Assembly: GCA_022925895.1 (NCBI GenBank)
Contig: JAKSYS010000001.1
Span: 662,434 to 726,433 of the forward strand
DNA: 64,000 nucleotides
Direction: 5' to 3'
Origin: Fragilaria crotonensis
Lineage: Eukaryota > Bacillariophyta > Fragilariophyceae > Fragilariales > Fragilariaceae
The notes under the pieces were generated by a model. That model was given only the letters and a program-made list of their open reading frames with translations, was not told the origin of the DNA and did no database searches. Made by a program: the position numbers and the translations under genes. Every line of letters begins with the position of its first letter. Position 1 is the stretch's first letter. This document shows, piece by piece, positions 11,882-23,429 of the stretch.

Positions 11882-12316
11882 TCATGGACGACCAAAACTT
11901 GTCCATTTCCTATTTAAGGACAGAGAAATCTGATTCAACGAATACTGTGTTTGAGAACAAAGATCCCAATCCTGCAACAAACTGCCTAAGATATGCAACA
12001 CCCCGTTGAAGGCAACCCAGTTACATTGAATATTGTTCCATGATCCTAAAGTGCATTTTTCTTTGAATCCAACCTTGGTATTGAACATGGCATGCACCTC
12101 TTGATGGCCCTTTTCAATCATATCAAGAATCTTGTCAATGTGCTGCCATACTGCAATGTGTGTTGTTTCATGTGGTGACAATTGTATAGTAGTTTGTTTG
12201 ATCAGCAAAAGATATCCCACATCATGATGTTTGCCACTTGCTTGTTGGTGCTTCGCTGCTTGACCACGATTGTCCTCTGTGTCAATGCCTGGCATTCCTG
12301 AGCTCCAAAATTTCAA
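11882..12316 (-). CDS. hypothetical open frame, 144 codons
   Basis: No family recognised. The frame begins at a TTG; the first ATG is seven codons later. It encodes His/Gln-rich sequence with no signal, membrane segment or known motif. It lies in a relic-rich region, so it may be chance or a transposon remnant. Confidence 0.15.
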   Translation of the reverse strand: MKFWSSGMPGIDTEDNRGQAAKHQQASGKHHDVGYLLLIKQTTIQLSPHETTHIAVWQHIDKILDMIEKGHQEVHAMFNTKVGFKEKCTLGSWNNIQCNWVAFNGVLHILGSLLQDWDLCSQTQYSLNQISLSLNRKWTSFGRP

Positions 12317-12908
12317 ATCCTGAAATTCAATGACTCATTTTTACTAGATTCTGAGTGGAATTGATGAGATCTTGGACTCAAAATATATGAACTATAGCTA
12401 CCAGTTCTTCATTTATGTTCATGAATTTCAATTCCTGAATTTGGCATCCGAAAAGAAGAAGTTTGCTGTGTAGTGCTGTATGAAGTAATCACCACAGTAG
12501 TTATGCGCTGACATTGTTCATATAATTGATCTAATTGTTGCTCATTTTCACCAGATTAGTTTTAATGTGTCTATGGTGCGGTTTTGATGAAGCATTCTAC
12601 TATTTATTACTCACCCTCTGGTCAATTCTAAACGGCTTCCTCTTTCACTTCACCATACACAAATTCAGAAGTAAGATGCCTGGAGTAGTTATCATTCTCC
12701 TCATCAGAGTCGTCATTTAATTCATCCATGCACTTGTGGGGGCATTTTTTACCCTTGTCATGAAACTGTTTCTTGACCCCCCAGCAGCCAGACTCCTTTT
12801 CCGTCTTAACAGAAACAGTTTTAGTAGTTCCTGGTTGAATGTTGGGGCTGATTTCTTTCTAACATTCTTGATGGCCATGTATAATTCATCGTATTTCCGC
12901 ATTCCAGC

Positions 12909-13130
12909 CTGTTCCAAGAGAAGGTGTAAAGCGGTGGCTGTGGAACATGGCACTGCAAAGATTGCTTTGAATCTAGGATGTGGTTTTTTCATTTCATTCA
13001 ACCACAGCCTCCCCCATTATCATGAGCACCCTTGTTCCTAGAGAATGTGTGAAGTGGTGGCTGCGGAACATGGTATTGCAAAGATTGGTTAGAATCTAGG
13101 ATGTGTTTTTTCACTTCATTTATCATAGCT
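12909..13130. repeat. diverged tandem duplication, ~100-bp unit, period ~121 bp
   Basis: Two direct copies (about 12909-13008 and 13031-13130) share TGTTCC.AGAGAA.GTGT.AAG.GGTGGCTG.GGAACATGG and the following GCAAAGATTG and AATCTAGGATGTG blocks, with scattered substitutions. The copies are old. No coding role is evident. Confidence 0.75.
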
Positions 13131-13156
13131 TAGCTACCGGTAGGTTTTTGTTGTCC

Positions 13157-13489
13157 TCATCTGCTGTCCATGTACCAATTTGCTGTGTTCAACAAGTGAT
13201 AACAAAACAAGTCAGTTCCTTGATGTTTGTCCTGGACAAACCATTTGGATCTTCTTTCCATTTTCTCTGCCTTAACTAGTTCCGCAAACCACCTCTTCCC
13301 GTAGTTGATCAGGCACAGCAAAATGAATGCTTCATCACTTATGGACAGGATTTTCTTGCTCCATACTTTCTTGTCAGTTGTTGCACAGTGGGTCTCCATG
13401 TTGACAATGTTATTCCACTTGCTGCTGCCGACAATGCATGGGGCATAGGTGTCTATGATTTGGGCATAGTAGCAGATATTATCCCTCAT
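13157..13489 (-). pseudogene. relic of the transposon-linked protein family seen at 52.5-54.2 kb
   Basis: The 110-codon frame shares ordered blocks with the C-terminal half of the 52525-54220 protein: an I..(Y)..C(I/V)VGS segment, KKVW, then SDEAF.LL....Y...W. Order and spacing are similar though identity is modest. It has no convincing start, and neighbouring sequence in other frames is degraded, so I read it as a fragment. The function of the family is unknown. Confidence 0.4.
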
Positions 13490-13649
13490 CTTGTGGAGGT
13501 AAGTGATTTCATCCTCACATCCACTGTATAGACTGTGTCAATATGTTCCTATATAAGAACTGAATCCATCTGGATGCAAAGTGTTTGATGTTGAAAGCAA
13601 GTAGTTGTGAGTATGCTTGGGACTTTGCAAAGTACACTCACTTCAATTC

Positions 13650-14330
13650 CTTACCGTTGAACATGCCCCATGTGTGACGATGCTGAAGACTTCCAACACT
13701 TTCTTACGTGTTGCTCCCCACGTGCTCTTCGTATCCGTTATGACGCTACGTCCGTTCTTCGGAAACAACTGGGGAAGACTCCAGGCACAACGGCCCTCTA
13801 CCGTGCTATCCAAGCATGGACAGCTGAGCCGGATGAACCTGTTCATATTAATCCTGGGGCTCGAACCTATGCGACCTCGGAACACGATGCAATCAAAAGT
13901 CAAACAATGATTGGATGGACGCATCTGTTCCGCGGATTTGTTAGTACTGCGTGGGGAGCTGTCTATTCGCACTCTGATACAACTCCGCTGGAAGTTAGGC
14001 ACACCGTGGCCATTCCTCGTCTGGCTACGATCATCGGAGCACTGCAGGACTACTCTCTTGCCCTATAGATTGGACGGAATACGATTCTTCATGAACAGAG
14101 TCTGCACAGCACGGGCATTGTCCATGCTCAGTTGAACCATGATATCACTCAGATGTACAATCTCAGCCCGAGTCTCTCAGATCACCTTCGGAGTTACTTC
14201 AGTCAACCTTTGGAAGCTCGCTTGCTCCAATCTCCTCGCCAACGCCTACGCTGTTTACGCCTTGTTCGGTTAGCGACATCCCATGCATCTTCCACGGGCT
14301 CGAGTCAACAGCTGATATCTTTATACTTTC
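13650..14330 (+). pseudogene. 5'-truncated non-LTR retrotransposon fragment (C-terminal zinc-finger region)
   Basis: The reading has a CPMC-x7-H-x3-C zinc-binding cluster followed by a helical region with IGWTHLFRGF. It corresponds to the C-terminal module of the full LINE at 41.6-42.5 kb (CPLC..., VIGWRQIFNGRF). A single in-frame TAG at 14066-14068 falls where the intact copy has a Trp, as expected of a TGG-to-TAG change. The same frame continues beyond it with LNHDITQMY, matching the REVNRRLEEIY part of the full copy. Only the 3' portion is present, as expected from 5' truncation at insertion. Its 3' end is not clear. Confidence 0.6.
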
Positions 14331-14794
14331 CGTTTGTGGAGGCTGACAGCGCACATCAGCACACTCCAACGCATCCTCTTCTCGCCAAGGGATCGGAAGG
14401 GACAGCCAATGCCTACTCCTCAACTACATCTCCGATCAGACAACAATCCACGATACTGTCTTACTTCATCAGTACTACCGGCCACAAAGCGTCAAGTACT
14501 ATCTGTGCGTCTCCGCTACTTACACCATCTCCAGTACGTACTGTACCACCTTCACGGCTTCCTACAGATGGCTCCCGCAAACCCACTTCCGACATGAGGA
14601 CTGCTCCAATTCAAGTATGAGTAGCCATCTTTTGATAAACCGGTCTCCGGTTTCACAATGTTTCCTTAGTCCCTAACCAATTCGCCCGCCAAAACTGGCC
14701 AGCACCATGAAATGCCGCCGCCTAGAGATAGACGTCTGATAAACATGGCTAGAAGAGATTAGTATTTATACCTATTCTGTGGTTCTCAAAATGC

Positions 14795-15147
14795 CAGAAC
14801 ACCATTGAGTCATCCAGTTTCGGCAGTGAATCTGTGGCTCTTAGTATCGCAAAGGAAATGATCGTCGCACTTCGATACCCCCCAAATTACGGATGTTCGG
14901 AGTACCCATTATTGGTCCGGCAAATGTCTTCTGTGACATAAAATGGAGTGGTGAAAATACGAGTATGCCACAATCGACCCTCATGAAAAAGCACAACGCA
15001 ATCAATTATCATGCCATCCGTGAAGCAGTGGCTGCTAAGATACTTCGAGTTGGCAAAGAGGATGGAATGACAAACCTAGCAGACCTCTTTGCGAAGATCT
15101 TGACCGCTGATAGACGACGTGCTCTTTGTCGCCATATCATTTACTGA
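14795..15147 (+). pseudogene. copia RNase H remnant
   Basis: Two frames joined across a C-run at about 14876-14882 read as the end of a copia RNase H: SFGSESVAL..AKE upstream, then MFGVPI.GP, a CD..., LMKKHNAINYHAIREAVA and NLADLFAKIL near the stop. This is the chromodiatom-type C terminus and differs from the element at 1-7.7 kb, so it comes from another copia family. No matching RT or LTR was found, and the sequence to 15.4 kb may be its 3' flank. Confidence 0.75.
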
Positions 15148-15844
15148 ATCGCACGAACCCAAGGTTATTGGTGGGTAGCATGGGCACTCCCTCTTACCTC
15201 CTGGGCGGCCACCGAGCCGTGGGTACATACACCAGGTATTAGTTAAACTAATTTCTCGGAGATTTGTACTGTACCCCTCACATTCCTGTACCCACCACTC
15301 CCAAAATTATGTACATTTTCGAACCACTCGACTCAAAAATGAATGCCGATTTTTTATCCTTTGGCAGAAAAATCCTGGCATTTCATTGAAACGTCAGGTC
15401 ATTTGAATTCCACTCGCTGAAAGCTAGCTATTCATGTATAACTCTAATAATCAGAAGACAAGCTTAAATGTTCACTTTCCGTCTTTTCATTCGCCAGCGC
15501 GACATTATTTTTCCTCGGATTCCCTTTATCCATCTGACATTTTTGATGATGATTTGGTGGGATTCCGGCACCCCTCGATGTACATTTGGTGGGTACAAAT
15601 CTAGGATAGTCTTGATGGATCGTTTACGACTTACGGGGACCGCGAGAATCCGAAAGCTCTGGTCACGGTACTGGCACGGGTGCCCGTATACTACGCTACG
15701 AGAGTAACTAGGAAATATAATAACGCAGGATGTTACCGTAGGGACCGGTACAGAATGCACGTAAGCGACAATCTACTCCAAGACTTCGTAATTCGTAAGT
15801 CTCTTGTCTCATGTCATGTGTTCCAAGTGCCCAACTCGACAGAT
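15148..15844. other. intergenic, no gene seen
   Basis: AT-rich sequence following the copia remnant. There are no frames with recognisable content. It may include that remnant's 3' untranslated region or LTR. Confidence 0.5.
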
Positions 15845-16560
15845 ACTATTCCATCATCACAAATTGGACCGCAACTTCTTCAATTCTTGTCTGTTTCAAG
15901 AATTTCGAATTGATCCAAGGCAAGAAAAACATTTTAAAGCTTTCTGTCTACTCAGATTGTTCCCATGGTGGTGGCTTCAAATTAAAATGTACCTCTTGCA
16001 CCATCACAACAGGGCATTCGGACTCTTTAATATACCACATATTGGACCGTAACTGGATCAATTCTTGTCTGTTTTGAGATTTCCGAGTTGATCCGAGTCC
16101 ACAAAAGCATGCTCCGACTGATGGTCAACTCAGATTGTTCGAAAGTTGGTGGCTTAAAATTCCATTTTCCTCTCGCATCATCACAACTTTGCATTCGGAC
16201 TCTATTTCTCTTCCACATATTGGACCATAACATAATCAATTCTCATCTGTTACAAGAATTTCGAGTTGATCTGAGTCCAAAAAAGCATGCTCAAACTGAT
16301 GGTCAACTCAGATTGTGCGCAAGTTGCTGGCTCAAAATTCCATTTTCCTCTCGCATCATCACAATTTCGCATTCGGACGGTATTTCCCTTCCACATATCG
16401 GACCATTACTCGACCAATTCTCGTCTGTTTCAAGAATTTCAAGTTGATCCAAGTCCACAAGAGTATGCTCCAACTGACGGTCAAACCAGATTGTTCGCGG
16501 GTTGGTGGCTTAAAATTCCATTTTCCCGAAACGATAATTTTGAATACCTCTCGCAACATC
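15845..16560. repeat. satellite-like tandem array, 178-bp period, about four copies
   Basis: The marker ATTGGACC recurs at 15863, 16041, 16219 and 16397 (ATCGGACC in the last), exactly 178 bases apart each time. Shared blocks within each unit include TCAAGAATTTCGA(A/G)TTGATC, GATGGTCAACTCAGATTGT, GGTGGCTTAAAATTCCATTTTCC and CTCTCGCATCATCACAA. Copies 2-4 are closer to one another than to copy 1. The last copy is interrupted by about 21 extra bases near 16530. Confidence 0.92.
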
Positions 16561-16870
16561 CATGTGTCAGAAGTACACCGAATACTAAAATGCCGCGAAG
16601 GTAAGGACATGACATCTGGAGGTAGTTTTCCAGATGTGGTGGCAACTCAGGTATCAAGCAGTGTTGCCAAGCTTCAAAACCGAAACCGACGAGGAACTTG
16701 TTTCCGAAGATTCAACATTCATGATCCTCGGGTGTCGAATGTTTTTCTTGCCACTGATGTTGCAGGTGACATCCGGGATACCACCAAGAGAGTGTCTTTC
16801 AAGTAACGTTCTACTTATGGCACAAGTAACATCTCGGTACCATTTTTGAGTACCCACAGTGTTACCGAAA

Positions 16871-16942
16871 CATCTAAAATACCCTTCAACTGGGTAGGAA
16901 TTCCACGTAGGAATACTGCTGTGTTCCGAGGGGTATTTTAGA
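16871..16942. repeat. short inverted repeat (possible MITE core)
   Basis: 13-bp perfect arms ATCTAAAATACCC and GGGTATTTTAGAT flank about 45 bases. Weaker inverted matches lie further out (AAGTAACGTT near 16800 and its complement near 16998; GATACCAxxAAGAG-type blocks), but their order differs on the two sides. A simple MITE with clean ends is therefore not established. Confidence 0.5.
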
Positions 16943-17244
16943 TTTATGTAGACTGTCTCGTTGCTCTTGGTATCGGCCATCGAAAATCTACCAGCGTAAC
17001 GTTACTTTAGTAACATTTATGATCTAATACCGTATGGCTGGGTGCATCGCAATGCTCGGAATAGTAGGATGACATAGAACTCGGTATAGAAAAAATTATG
17101 TCTACACATTTTCAAAGTATGACATCAGCAAATCTTTGTGAACAAAGAACGATTGCCAGATGTGCGTATGCATATGCCACAAAAAAAAATCTTTCCATTG
17201 TTCTTGTTGCTTTGCTCTTTGCAATGGTTGCTTCTCCTTTGCTT

Positions 17245-20200
17245 CTATCCTTCGTTCGTTAAGTCTATGAACGTTGCCTTGCAGAAGCTGTGGTCGAAAT
17301 CGAGGGCACAACGATGTGTTTTGAAGCGTTTGACAAGCTTCTCCGTCTTGATGGGATCTGTCGTGAGCGCACTTTCGTTTGTTCTGGCACTTTCTCTCCC
17401 CTGTCGTTCGCACCAAATCATGTAGTAAGCACAGATGTATGCCCGTGCTCGTCTTGCAAAAAGTCTGATTCGCTCCGTCACTAACACCCCGCCCTTCTCC
17501 CTCGACAGACACTCTCTGACAACGGATTTAAAGTTGTCTTTGCCTCGCTTCTGTTTCAAGGACACACGGCGGTAACTGTTTTTGGCACACCCCCAGGAAT
17601 ACTCGATTCCCTCTCCTGCAAGCTCGCAGTGGCATTTGGGTGTCCGATCAACAAGAACACCCATCTCCCTTCCCATTGACTGAAGAAGTGTCTCCTCCTC
17701 CTCGAAATCAAGGCAGCTGGCCATCAAAGACTTCAAGGCAAAGGTTTTGTCAACAACGCCGTATCCATTTTGCCTTCCATTGATCGTGTACTCTGAAAGT
17801 CTTGTTTCATCGACAATTCCGCGTTCCCAAAGAACCTGTAGGAGGCCTTTTGGTTTTCCCTCCCACCCCTCAACAACTATCTGTGATGTCTCCCGAATCG
17901 GTAAGCCATGCTCTTGTGCAATGGCTTGTATTGCTGCTTTCTTGCCTTTGGCACTGACTCCTCGTTCCTTCTTCAGTACTTTAAGCAGCTCGTCCTTCGT
18001 GAACTCTCGCGTTTTTTCCTCCTCAAGAATTCGATCATGGCGAGTTTCTTCCCGTTGCGCCTCTGTCATCCAAAAAGGACCGGCTTCCAATGGACTGAAC
18101 ACCATTGATTGTGTGTCTCCAACTTGCAGTTTTGGTGAGTGTGGACCGAGATATCCTTGACTTTGCTTTATCGTTGTCTCGCGCATTTTTCTCTGCGCTC
18201 GTCCTCCGAAGCTTCTCGACATCTTCTCCACATTCAACCCGTCCTCCCGTTGTCGATCGTGACCACAGGAGTGGTCGAATAAGAATAGGAAGTCGTACTG
18301 TGGATACTTGACATTGAGGATGTCCACGCAATCCTCAAGCTGCAGCACCATGTGCTGATATGTCCAGTAGCCGTCAGCATTTTGTCCGTACTCGAATTCC
18401 CGAATGAAAGGAGAAGTCGTAAGTGGTTCCTTGTATTCCGTTTTTCTTGTGTCCATTGCTGCTTGTGTGTCACGATACTTAACCCCTTGTCGACGTCTGT
18501 TCACTTCTGATAGGTCCGACTCCGTCGTATCAAGACCAAAACCAAACTCCCTGGATTGAAAAGCCGAAATCATTATCCCAAGACCATCATCCTTCGGACG
18601 AATGAAAGTTTCTCTGTTGGGGCCATACCATTGCTTGGACGGCATCAGGAACTGTTTGAATATACATTCGTCATGCCCGAAGATTATTAATGGCTTCAAC
18701 GATGAATCGAAGCGGACGGAGAGGTTACCACCGAAGTCAGTTGTCACTAGTTGCTGTAAGAGGGCCTTACTCTTTTCGGGTTCGAAGCTGTCGACATGGT
18801 ATTCTCTCATTCGATCCCCGCTGCTGTTAAGGTAAGAGTAGCCGCTTCCTTTTGGTAGCATTTCGTCTGTCTCAAGTTGTGCCGCCACAGGTTCTGTTAT
18901 TTGCACCCAGCGATGCATCCTTCTCTCGTATGATAAGTAGCGTTGACAAAAATCCCATCTATATTGTACCGTGGCAGGTCGTTCGTGACCATCGACATAA
19001 TATCCTTTGCGAGTTGGCTCATAGCGGAAGCCAAGGCGGACCATCCAACGGTAGACAGTTGAGGGACTTATGCAGGTAAGACCGTATCGCTTGAGGATAA
19101 TCCTCAATTGCTTGTTGTATTGCTCTTTGTTGTTTGCCATCATCGCTCTCACACTTTTCTCGGTCGCATCAAAAAGGTCCATCACTAGGATTGGTAAGAC
19201 TTTGTCGTGGATAAAGTCACTCAGCATTTCGATGCTGAGTGTGTCGAGGTGTCCCCTTGCGTATTCTTTTATATTCGTACAGATGTCTGGATTTTGATGG
19301 AGAAATGGCGGAAGGTTCTTCTTTGCTGGTTGCGGAATGACGAAGGTACGAGTCTCGCGGAAGCTACGGTACCACTTGGATACGGTCTCATGGCGAGTGG
19401 CAAGTGTCAATCCTTGCCTTTGTAATTCACCAATCGTTTTCTCACAACATTTTTGCCACGTCCACCCGTTCATGTTCTCCCTCGCCAGGTGGAGTGCAAG
19501 GGCGAGATATTGTGCTTTTTGTTGTATAACCCATTTTTGATGTTCCGTGACGTCGTCTTCGTTAAGCTCGTCAAGATTTCCGGCGACGGTGAGGAAAGCA
19601 TTTGAACTTTTGTTGACGTCGCGAAGGGCTTTGATCTGGTTTTCAATGGCATCAAGAGCAGTCGACTCTGAGGCGAGCGGTCGGAAAAGTAATTTGGCTT
19701 CGGGAGAGTCCCAATACGTTTCGAGAAAGGACGACGTGGAGATGCCAGCGATGAAGCAGTGTCTTCGCTACTTTCTATCATGGTGGCGACCTCATTTGTC
19801 ATACATTCTGAGGCTTCTTCTCCTCCTCGTTCTTCAGATGATGCCAAAACGGCATCATCGGGCGATGAAGTGGCGTCATCACTTGAGGATGATGATGATG
19901 GCGCCATGGAGCTCCCCCCATTCAACAATCTTCCGTGTTGGTTGCAACGTCGTGTCCTCTTTGCTGCTATGCTGCTGCTGAAAGTGCTAGGAGGACTGGT
20001 ACTACGGCAAGGAGAGGATGGCGATAGTTGTCGTTTTCTACTATCGTGCTGGTGAGGATTGCTGTCTAGTTCTACTATGTCGACAAGTTCAGCAGACCGT
20101 TGTCGGGTTGCGGGAGGGAGCAGCCGATTGACAGCAATCGCTGCTTCCCAAGCTGATGTATTGCCTGCCGTAGGAAGAGCTGGCGCCGTTGCTCCAGTCT

Positions 20201-20528
20201 TAGTTATGTAAAAGTAGTAGGACGTCTTTGTCTCGCCTTGTCGTCGTTGATGCTGGATGTACATGTCTAGCTTTGCTCCGTTGCAAACCTCAATGTAGTT
20301 GGCATTGTAGGAGCTGTTCTGGTATGCCTTGTTTATGCATCTCATCATGGCAACCAGGGTAAATTGAAGTCCATTGGAGCAGTACCGTTGATGTATGTAT
20401 TCATGCAAAACGACGGCATTCAACCATTTCTTGTGGAGCGAGGTTTCGCTGATGGCTGCATGAAAGGAAGTGAGAATAAAATGACTCATTCCTCGCCTCT
20501 CGATGTACTTAGGCAATATCTCGCTCAT
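17245..20528 (-). CDS. large DDE transposase (IS630/Tc1-type superfamily), split by one frameshift
   Basis: The N-terminal frame (20528 to about 19750) has a conserved-looking start domain followed by a Ser-rich linker. The C-terminal frame stays open upstream of its first Met (19473) to about 19775 and reads SFLETYWDSPEAKLLF, so the two join across a shift near 19730-19775. Numbered from Met 19473, the catalytic residues are Asp268 (FGHDECIF), Asp400 (FLFDHSCGH) and Glu624 (CELAGEGIEYSWGCAK), the D...D...E pattern with IE..WG..K. Between the second Asp and the Glu is a ~35-residue helical insert, KDELLKVLKKERGVSAKGKK, that resembles a SAP-type DNA-binding motif. No clean terminal inverted repeats were found, so it could be a decayed element or a stranded single gene. 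Such genes are numerous in diatoms (from memory). Confidence 0.75.
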
Positions 20529-20778
20529 ACTGTTGATTGATGAGCTATAACCGGTCGAGGTACGTCGAGCTGCATCAATCCTGTGGAGATATGGATGATC
20601 ATCGTCGGACCATCAAGGCACGAGAAAGTGCGCCATTTTTTTGATCTCATACATGAATTAAAAGATAAGGTTGAGGTTTTTGATGACGTTTTGTACCAGA
20701 TCTACGTATTTTTACTATAAAGTTTTGGCCCGCGCACCCAGCCATAGTACAAGGATTCGAGATCCCGAAGGAAAGAAT

Positions 20779-20932
20779 GCAACGCGAAGCCCTAATCTAA
20801 TGCGACGACATCGCTTATATACAGCGCTTATATTATTTGCAACGCGAAGCCCTAATCTAATGCGAAGACAGCGCTTATATTATTTGCAACGCGAAGCCCT
20901 AATCTAATGCGACGACAGCGCTTATATAATTA
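20779..20932 (+). repeat. three-copy promoter-proximal tandem repeat (47-bp unit)
   Basis: GCAACGCGAAGCCCTAATC starts at 20779, 20839 and 20886. The first unit carries a 13-base internal duplication of its CGCTTATAT tail. Each unit ends AGCGCTTATAT. The array ends about 180 bases before the subtilase start codon and could act as repeated regulatory sites for that gene. It could equally be left by a transposon. Confidence 0.85.
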
Positions 20933-21113
20933 CACTAAATCGTTTTAGCATCAACAGATCTTATTATCTCCCTTATTACCTTTATCTATCCATTTCAGGT
21001 AAGATTTGTCACTCAGATCCAGTTTACACGCAAGAAATCACAATCTGACAGCAATAATCTGAAGTAGTTGTTGCTTGGGTTGTTTGCTTTATTGAGCGTT
21101 AAGTGAGGACAAG

Positions 21114-22823
21114 ATGAAGCTCTCATTTGCATCGTTGCTCCTGTTCGCCCTCTTGGGGCTCAAGACAGTCGTACCCGCCAATGGTCAGCCGGTGCAGCCC
21201 TTCGACGACGGCGGACAGCCATTCCACGACGGCGTCGGCATATTCGACGCTGCCGAAGAAGTTGAACAGGACAAGTACATTATAGGGTACCATAACCAAA
21301 TGGGGCTTGATAAGGCTAGGTCCCGCGCCAAAGCCGTCCGCCACAACTTCCCCAACTACAAGGCAATCGCAACAACAATGAAGCCGAACGAAGTCGAGGC
21401 CCTCAAACTTGACCCGAACATCGCATATGTTGAGCGCGACTACAAGCGCCATTTCATCGGTCTTCGCGGTGGCGGTACGAACTCCGTCCCATCGTCGCCA
21501 AACCACAGGAGGCTCGCCGAGGTCAAACCGTACGGCATTGGGATGGTCCAAGCTGACGAGGTATCCTTCAATACCACGTCCCCTATCAAAGTTTGCATTA
21601 TAGACTCTGGCTACAACTTGGGCCACGAAGACCTTCCCTCAAGTGGTGTCGACGGCATGTCTTATGTTGATACAGGTGTCTGGTCCCAAGATACGCTTGG
21701 CCATGGCACGCATGTCGCTGGGACGATCGTTGCTATCGGCAAAAATGATATGGGCGTCGTCGGCGTTAGTCCTGGCGTTAAGCTCCACATCGTGCGGGTG
21801 TTTGGCGATGTTGATTTCTACTCGTCCACCCTCGTTGCCGCTCTGAATACTTGCAGAGCTGCTGGTGCCAAAATCGTCAGCATGAGTTTGGGAGGGCCTG
21901 ATCGAAGCAAGACTGAATTAAATGCATTCAATGCTGCAAGCAAGGCGGGCGTGCTCTCCATTGCTGCCGCCGGGAATGAAGGAGACACCTCCTACTGGTT
22001 TCCCGCTTCGTACAGCTCAGTCGTTTCCGTTGCCGCCATTGACTCAAGCAAGACCATCGCATCCTTCTCCCAGCAGAACGATCAGGTGGATTTGGCGGCT
22101 CCGGGTGTCGATGTCCTGTCGACCGTGCCAATGGGCAATGGGAGGGCAGGATCTTTGGTCGTTGCCGGGATGAGCTACGAAATCAGGGCAATGGAGGCCT
22201 CTGCGATCAATACCGCAACCGGTCCCCTGTTCATATGCAATCATATCGATGGACTAGGCAGCCCAGGAGACTGTGAAGGTGCTTCCAACAAAGTTTGCGT
22301 CATCAAGCGTGGGAGTATTGCCTTTGCTGCGAAGGTCGAGGAATGCCAGAGTTGGGGGGGACTTGGTGTCATCATCTACAACAACGTAGAGGGCTTATTT
22401 TTAGGCACCCTCGGTGACCCCTCCACAGCAGTCATCCCTGCTGTCAGCATGTCCGACACCGATGGCGCAGCACTTGTCAATATGGCGGGCACATCAGCCA
22501 CTCTTTCTGTTGTAGTGACCAATTATGACTATTATGATGGCACTTCCATGGCGACGCCACACGTGTCGGGTGTGGCGGCTCTGGTCTGGAGCCGCTACCC
22601 TGCCTGCACCAAGCAGAACATCATTAACGCCCTTTTCGTCACTGCGATGGACCTGGGTACCGAAGGGCGGGATGACACCTATGGTTACGGCCTCATCCAA
22701 GCCAAGGCGGCCTCCGACTACTTGTCAAAGGGCTGCTGTACTGCAAAAGGTCGAACATGTACGGTTACCTTAAACTGCTGCAGTGGTACTTGGCAAGGAA
22801 AAAAGAAGAAGACTTGCAAGTAG
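21114..22823 (+). CDS. secreted subtilisin-like serine protease (S8 family) with PA domain
   Basis: Endopeptidase predicted to enter the secretory pathway. Order: signal peptide (residues 1-24), inhibitor I9-type propeptide (about 50-115, ending AYVERDYK), catalytic domain with Asp164 (IIDSG), His200 (GHGTHVAGT), oxyanion Asn288 (AAAGNEG) and Ser478 (GTSMATPH). A protease-associated domain lies between Asn and Ser (about 345-465). The tail is Cys-rich and ends GKKKKTCK, possibly a small disulphide knot. All four catalytic residues are present, and 569 residues is ordinary for PA-containing S8A enzymes. The gene is intronless and unbroken, and by eye has more G/C at third positions than its neighbours. 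The start is supported by the signal peptide. Confidence 0.95.
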   Translation: MKLSFASLLLFALLGLKTVVPANGQPVQPFDDGGQPFHDGVGIFDAAEEVEQDKYIIGYHNQMGLDKARSRAKAVRHNFPNYKAIATTMKPNEVEALKLDPNIAYVERDYKRHFIGLRGGGTNSVPSSPNHRRLAEVKPYGIGMVQADEVSFNTTSPIKVCIIDSGYNLGHEDLPSSGVDGMSYVDTGVWSQDTLGHGTHVAGTIVAIGKNDMGVVGVSPGVKLHIVRVFGDVDFYSSTLVAALNTCRAAGAKIVSMSLGGPDRSKTELNAFNAASKAGVLSIAAAGNEGDTSYWFPASYSSVVSVAAIDSSKTIASFSQQNDQVDLAAPGVDVLSTVPMGNGRAGSLVVAGMSYEIRAMEASAINTATGPLFICNHIDGLGSPGDCEGASNKVCVIKRGSIAFAAKVEECQSWGGLGVIIYNNVEGLFLGTLGDPSTAVIPAVSMSDTDGAALVNMAGTSATLSVVVTNYDYYDGTSMATPHVSGVAALVWSRYPACTKQNIINALFVTAMDLGTEGRDDTYGYGLIQAKAASDYLSKGCCTAKGRTCTVTLNCCSGTWQGKKKKTCK

Positions 22824-23315
22824 TTCCCACCTCGATCCCGTTCAACAGTGTCTTTACGTTTCTTGCATCTTCACGATGAAAAAATGCGAAGCTTCCTTTG
22901 GGTCAGATGCCATACGTTAACAAAAGGGAATGCTTAACAATATCTATGATACTCACAATAGTTTGATTCCTTCTTGCCTTGTGCGCATCGTCGTGGGTCA
23001 TGAATCATGAGCTGTCGTCTCGGTCTGCGGATCGAAAGACTTTATTCAAAGAGATAGTATTGCATACTATACGGACTCAAGGGGATTGTGAAAGGGCATA
23101 CCATCAACACATTTGTCTGTGACCATTTCGTATGAATTCTACAACGTCTGCCTCCTACCATGTACAGCCCGTATCGCCCGACGAATGGCACAATGGTGCA
23201 TTGCTGTACTCTTCAACTCTAGAGCAGAAGATCATGGGTACAGATGCATCATCATTCGATGACGCCAGGAAAAAGCCACGTCCCAGACCGCGATCGATGC
23301 ATCCCAACCCACCAC

Positions 23316-23404
23316 TTGACCGTCACACCACGATCATGTTGTCGCAGTTGATTGACTTGCATTCCCATACGTATTGAAAACAGATCTCCGGGTCAACGAG
23401 CCTC
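23316..23404 (-). pseudogene. 89-bp relic of the FAD monooxygenase gene
   Basis: It aligns without large gaps to 10365-10453, inside the intact monooxygenase (the region coding RIAIHMGMQVDQV). Long exact runs include TTGACCGTCACACCAC and ACTTGCATTCCCATA. No homology to the gene continues on either side, so only an internal slice survives. It cannot code. Confidence 0.8.
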
Positions 23405-23429
23405 CTATAACGGAAGTGGCACATTCTAT

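Noticed and set aside
12717-13001. 94-codon minus-strand frame next to the 13.2-kb relic
   Set aside because: It lies partly in the diverged tandem duplication and shows no block shared with the 52.5-kb family, so it was not added to the relic.
16777-17007. MITE with terminal repeats AAGTAACGTT
   Set aside because: The outer inverted matches are in a different order on the two sides and no target duplication is visible; only the inner 13-bp hairpin was kept.
21123-21626. 167-codon minus-strand frame under the subtilase
   Set aside because: It is the antisense of a well-supported protease gene; its openness follows from the codon bias of that gene.
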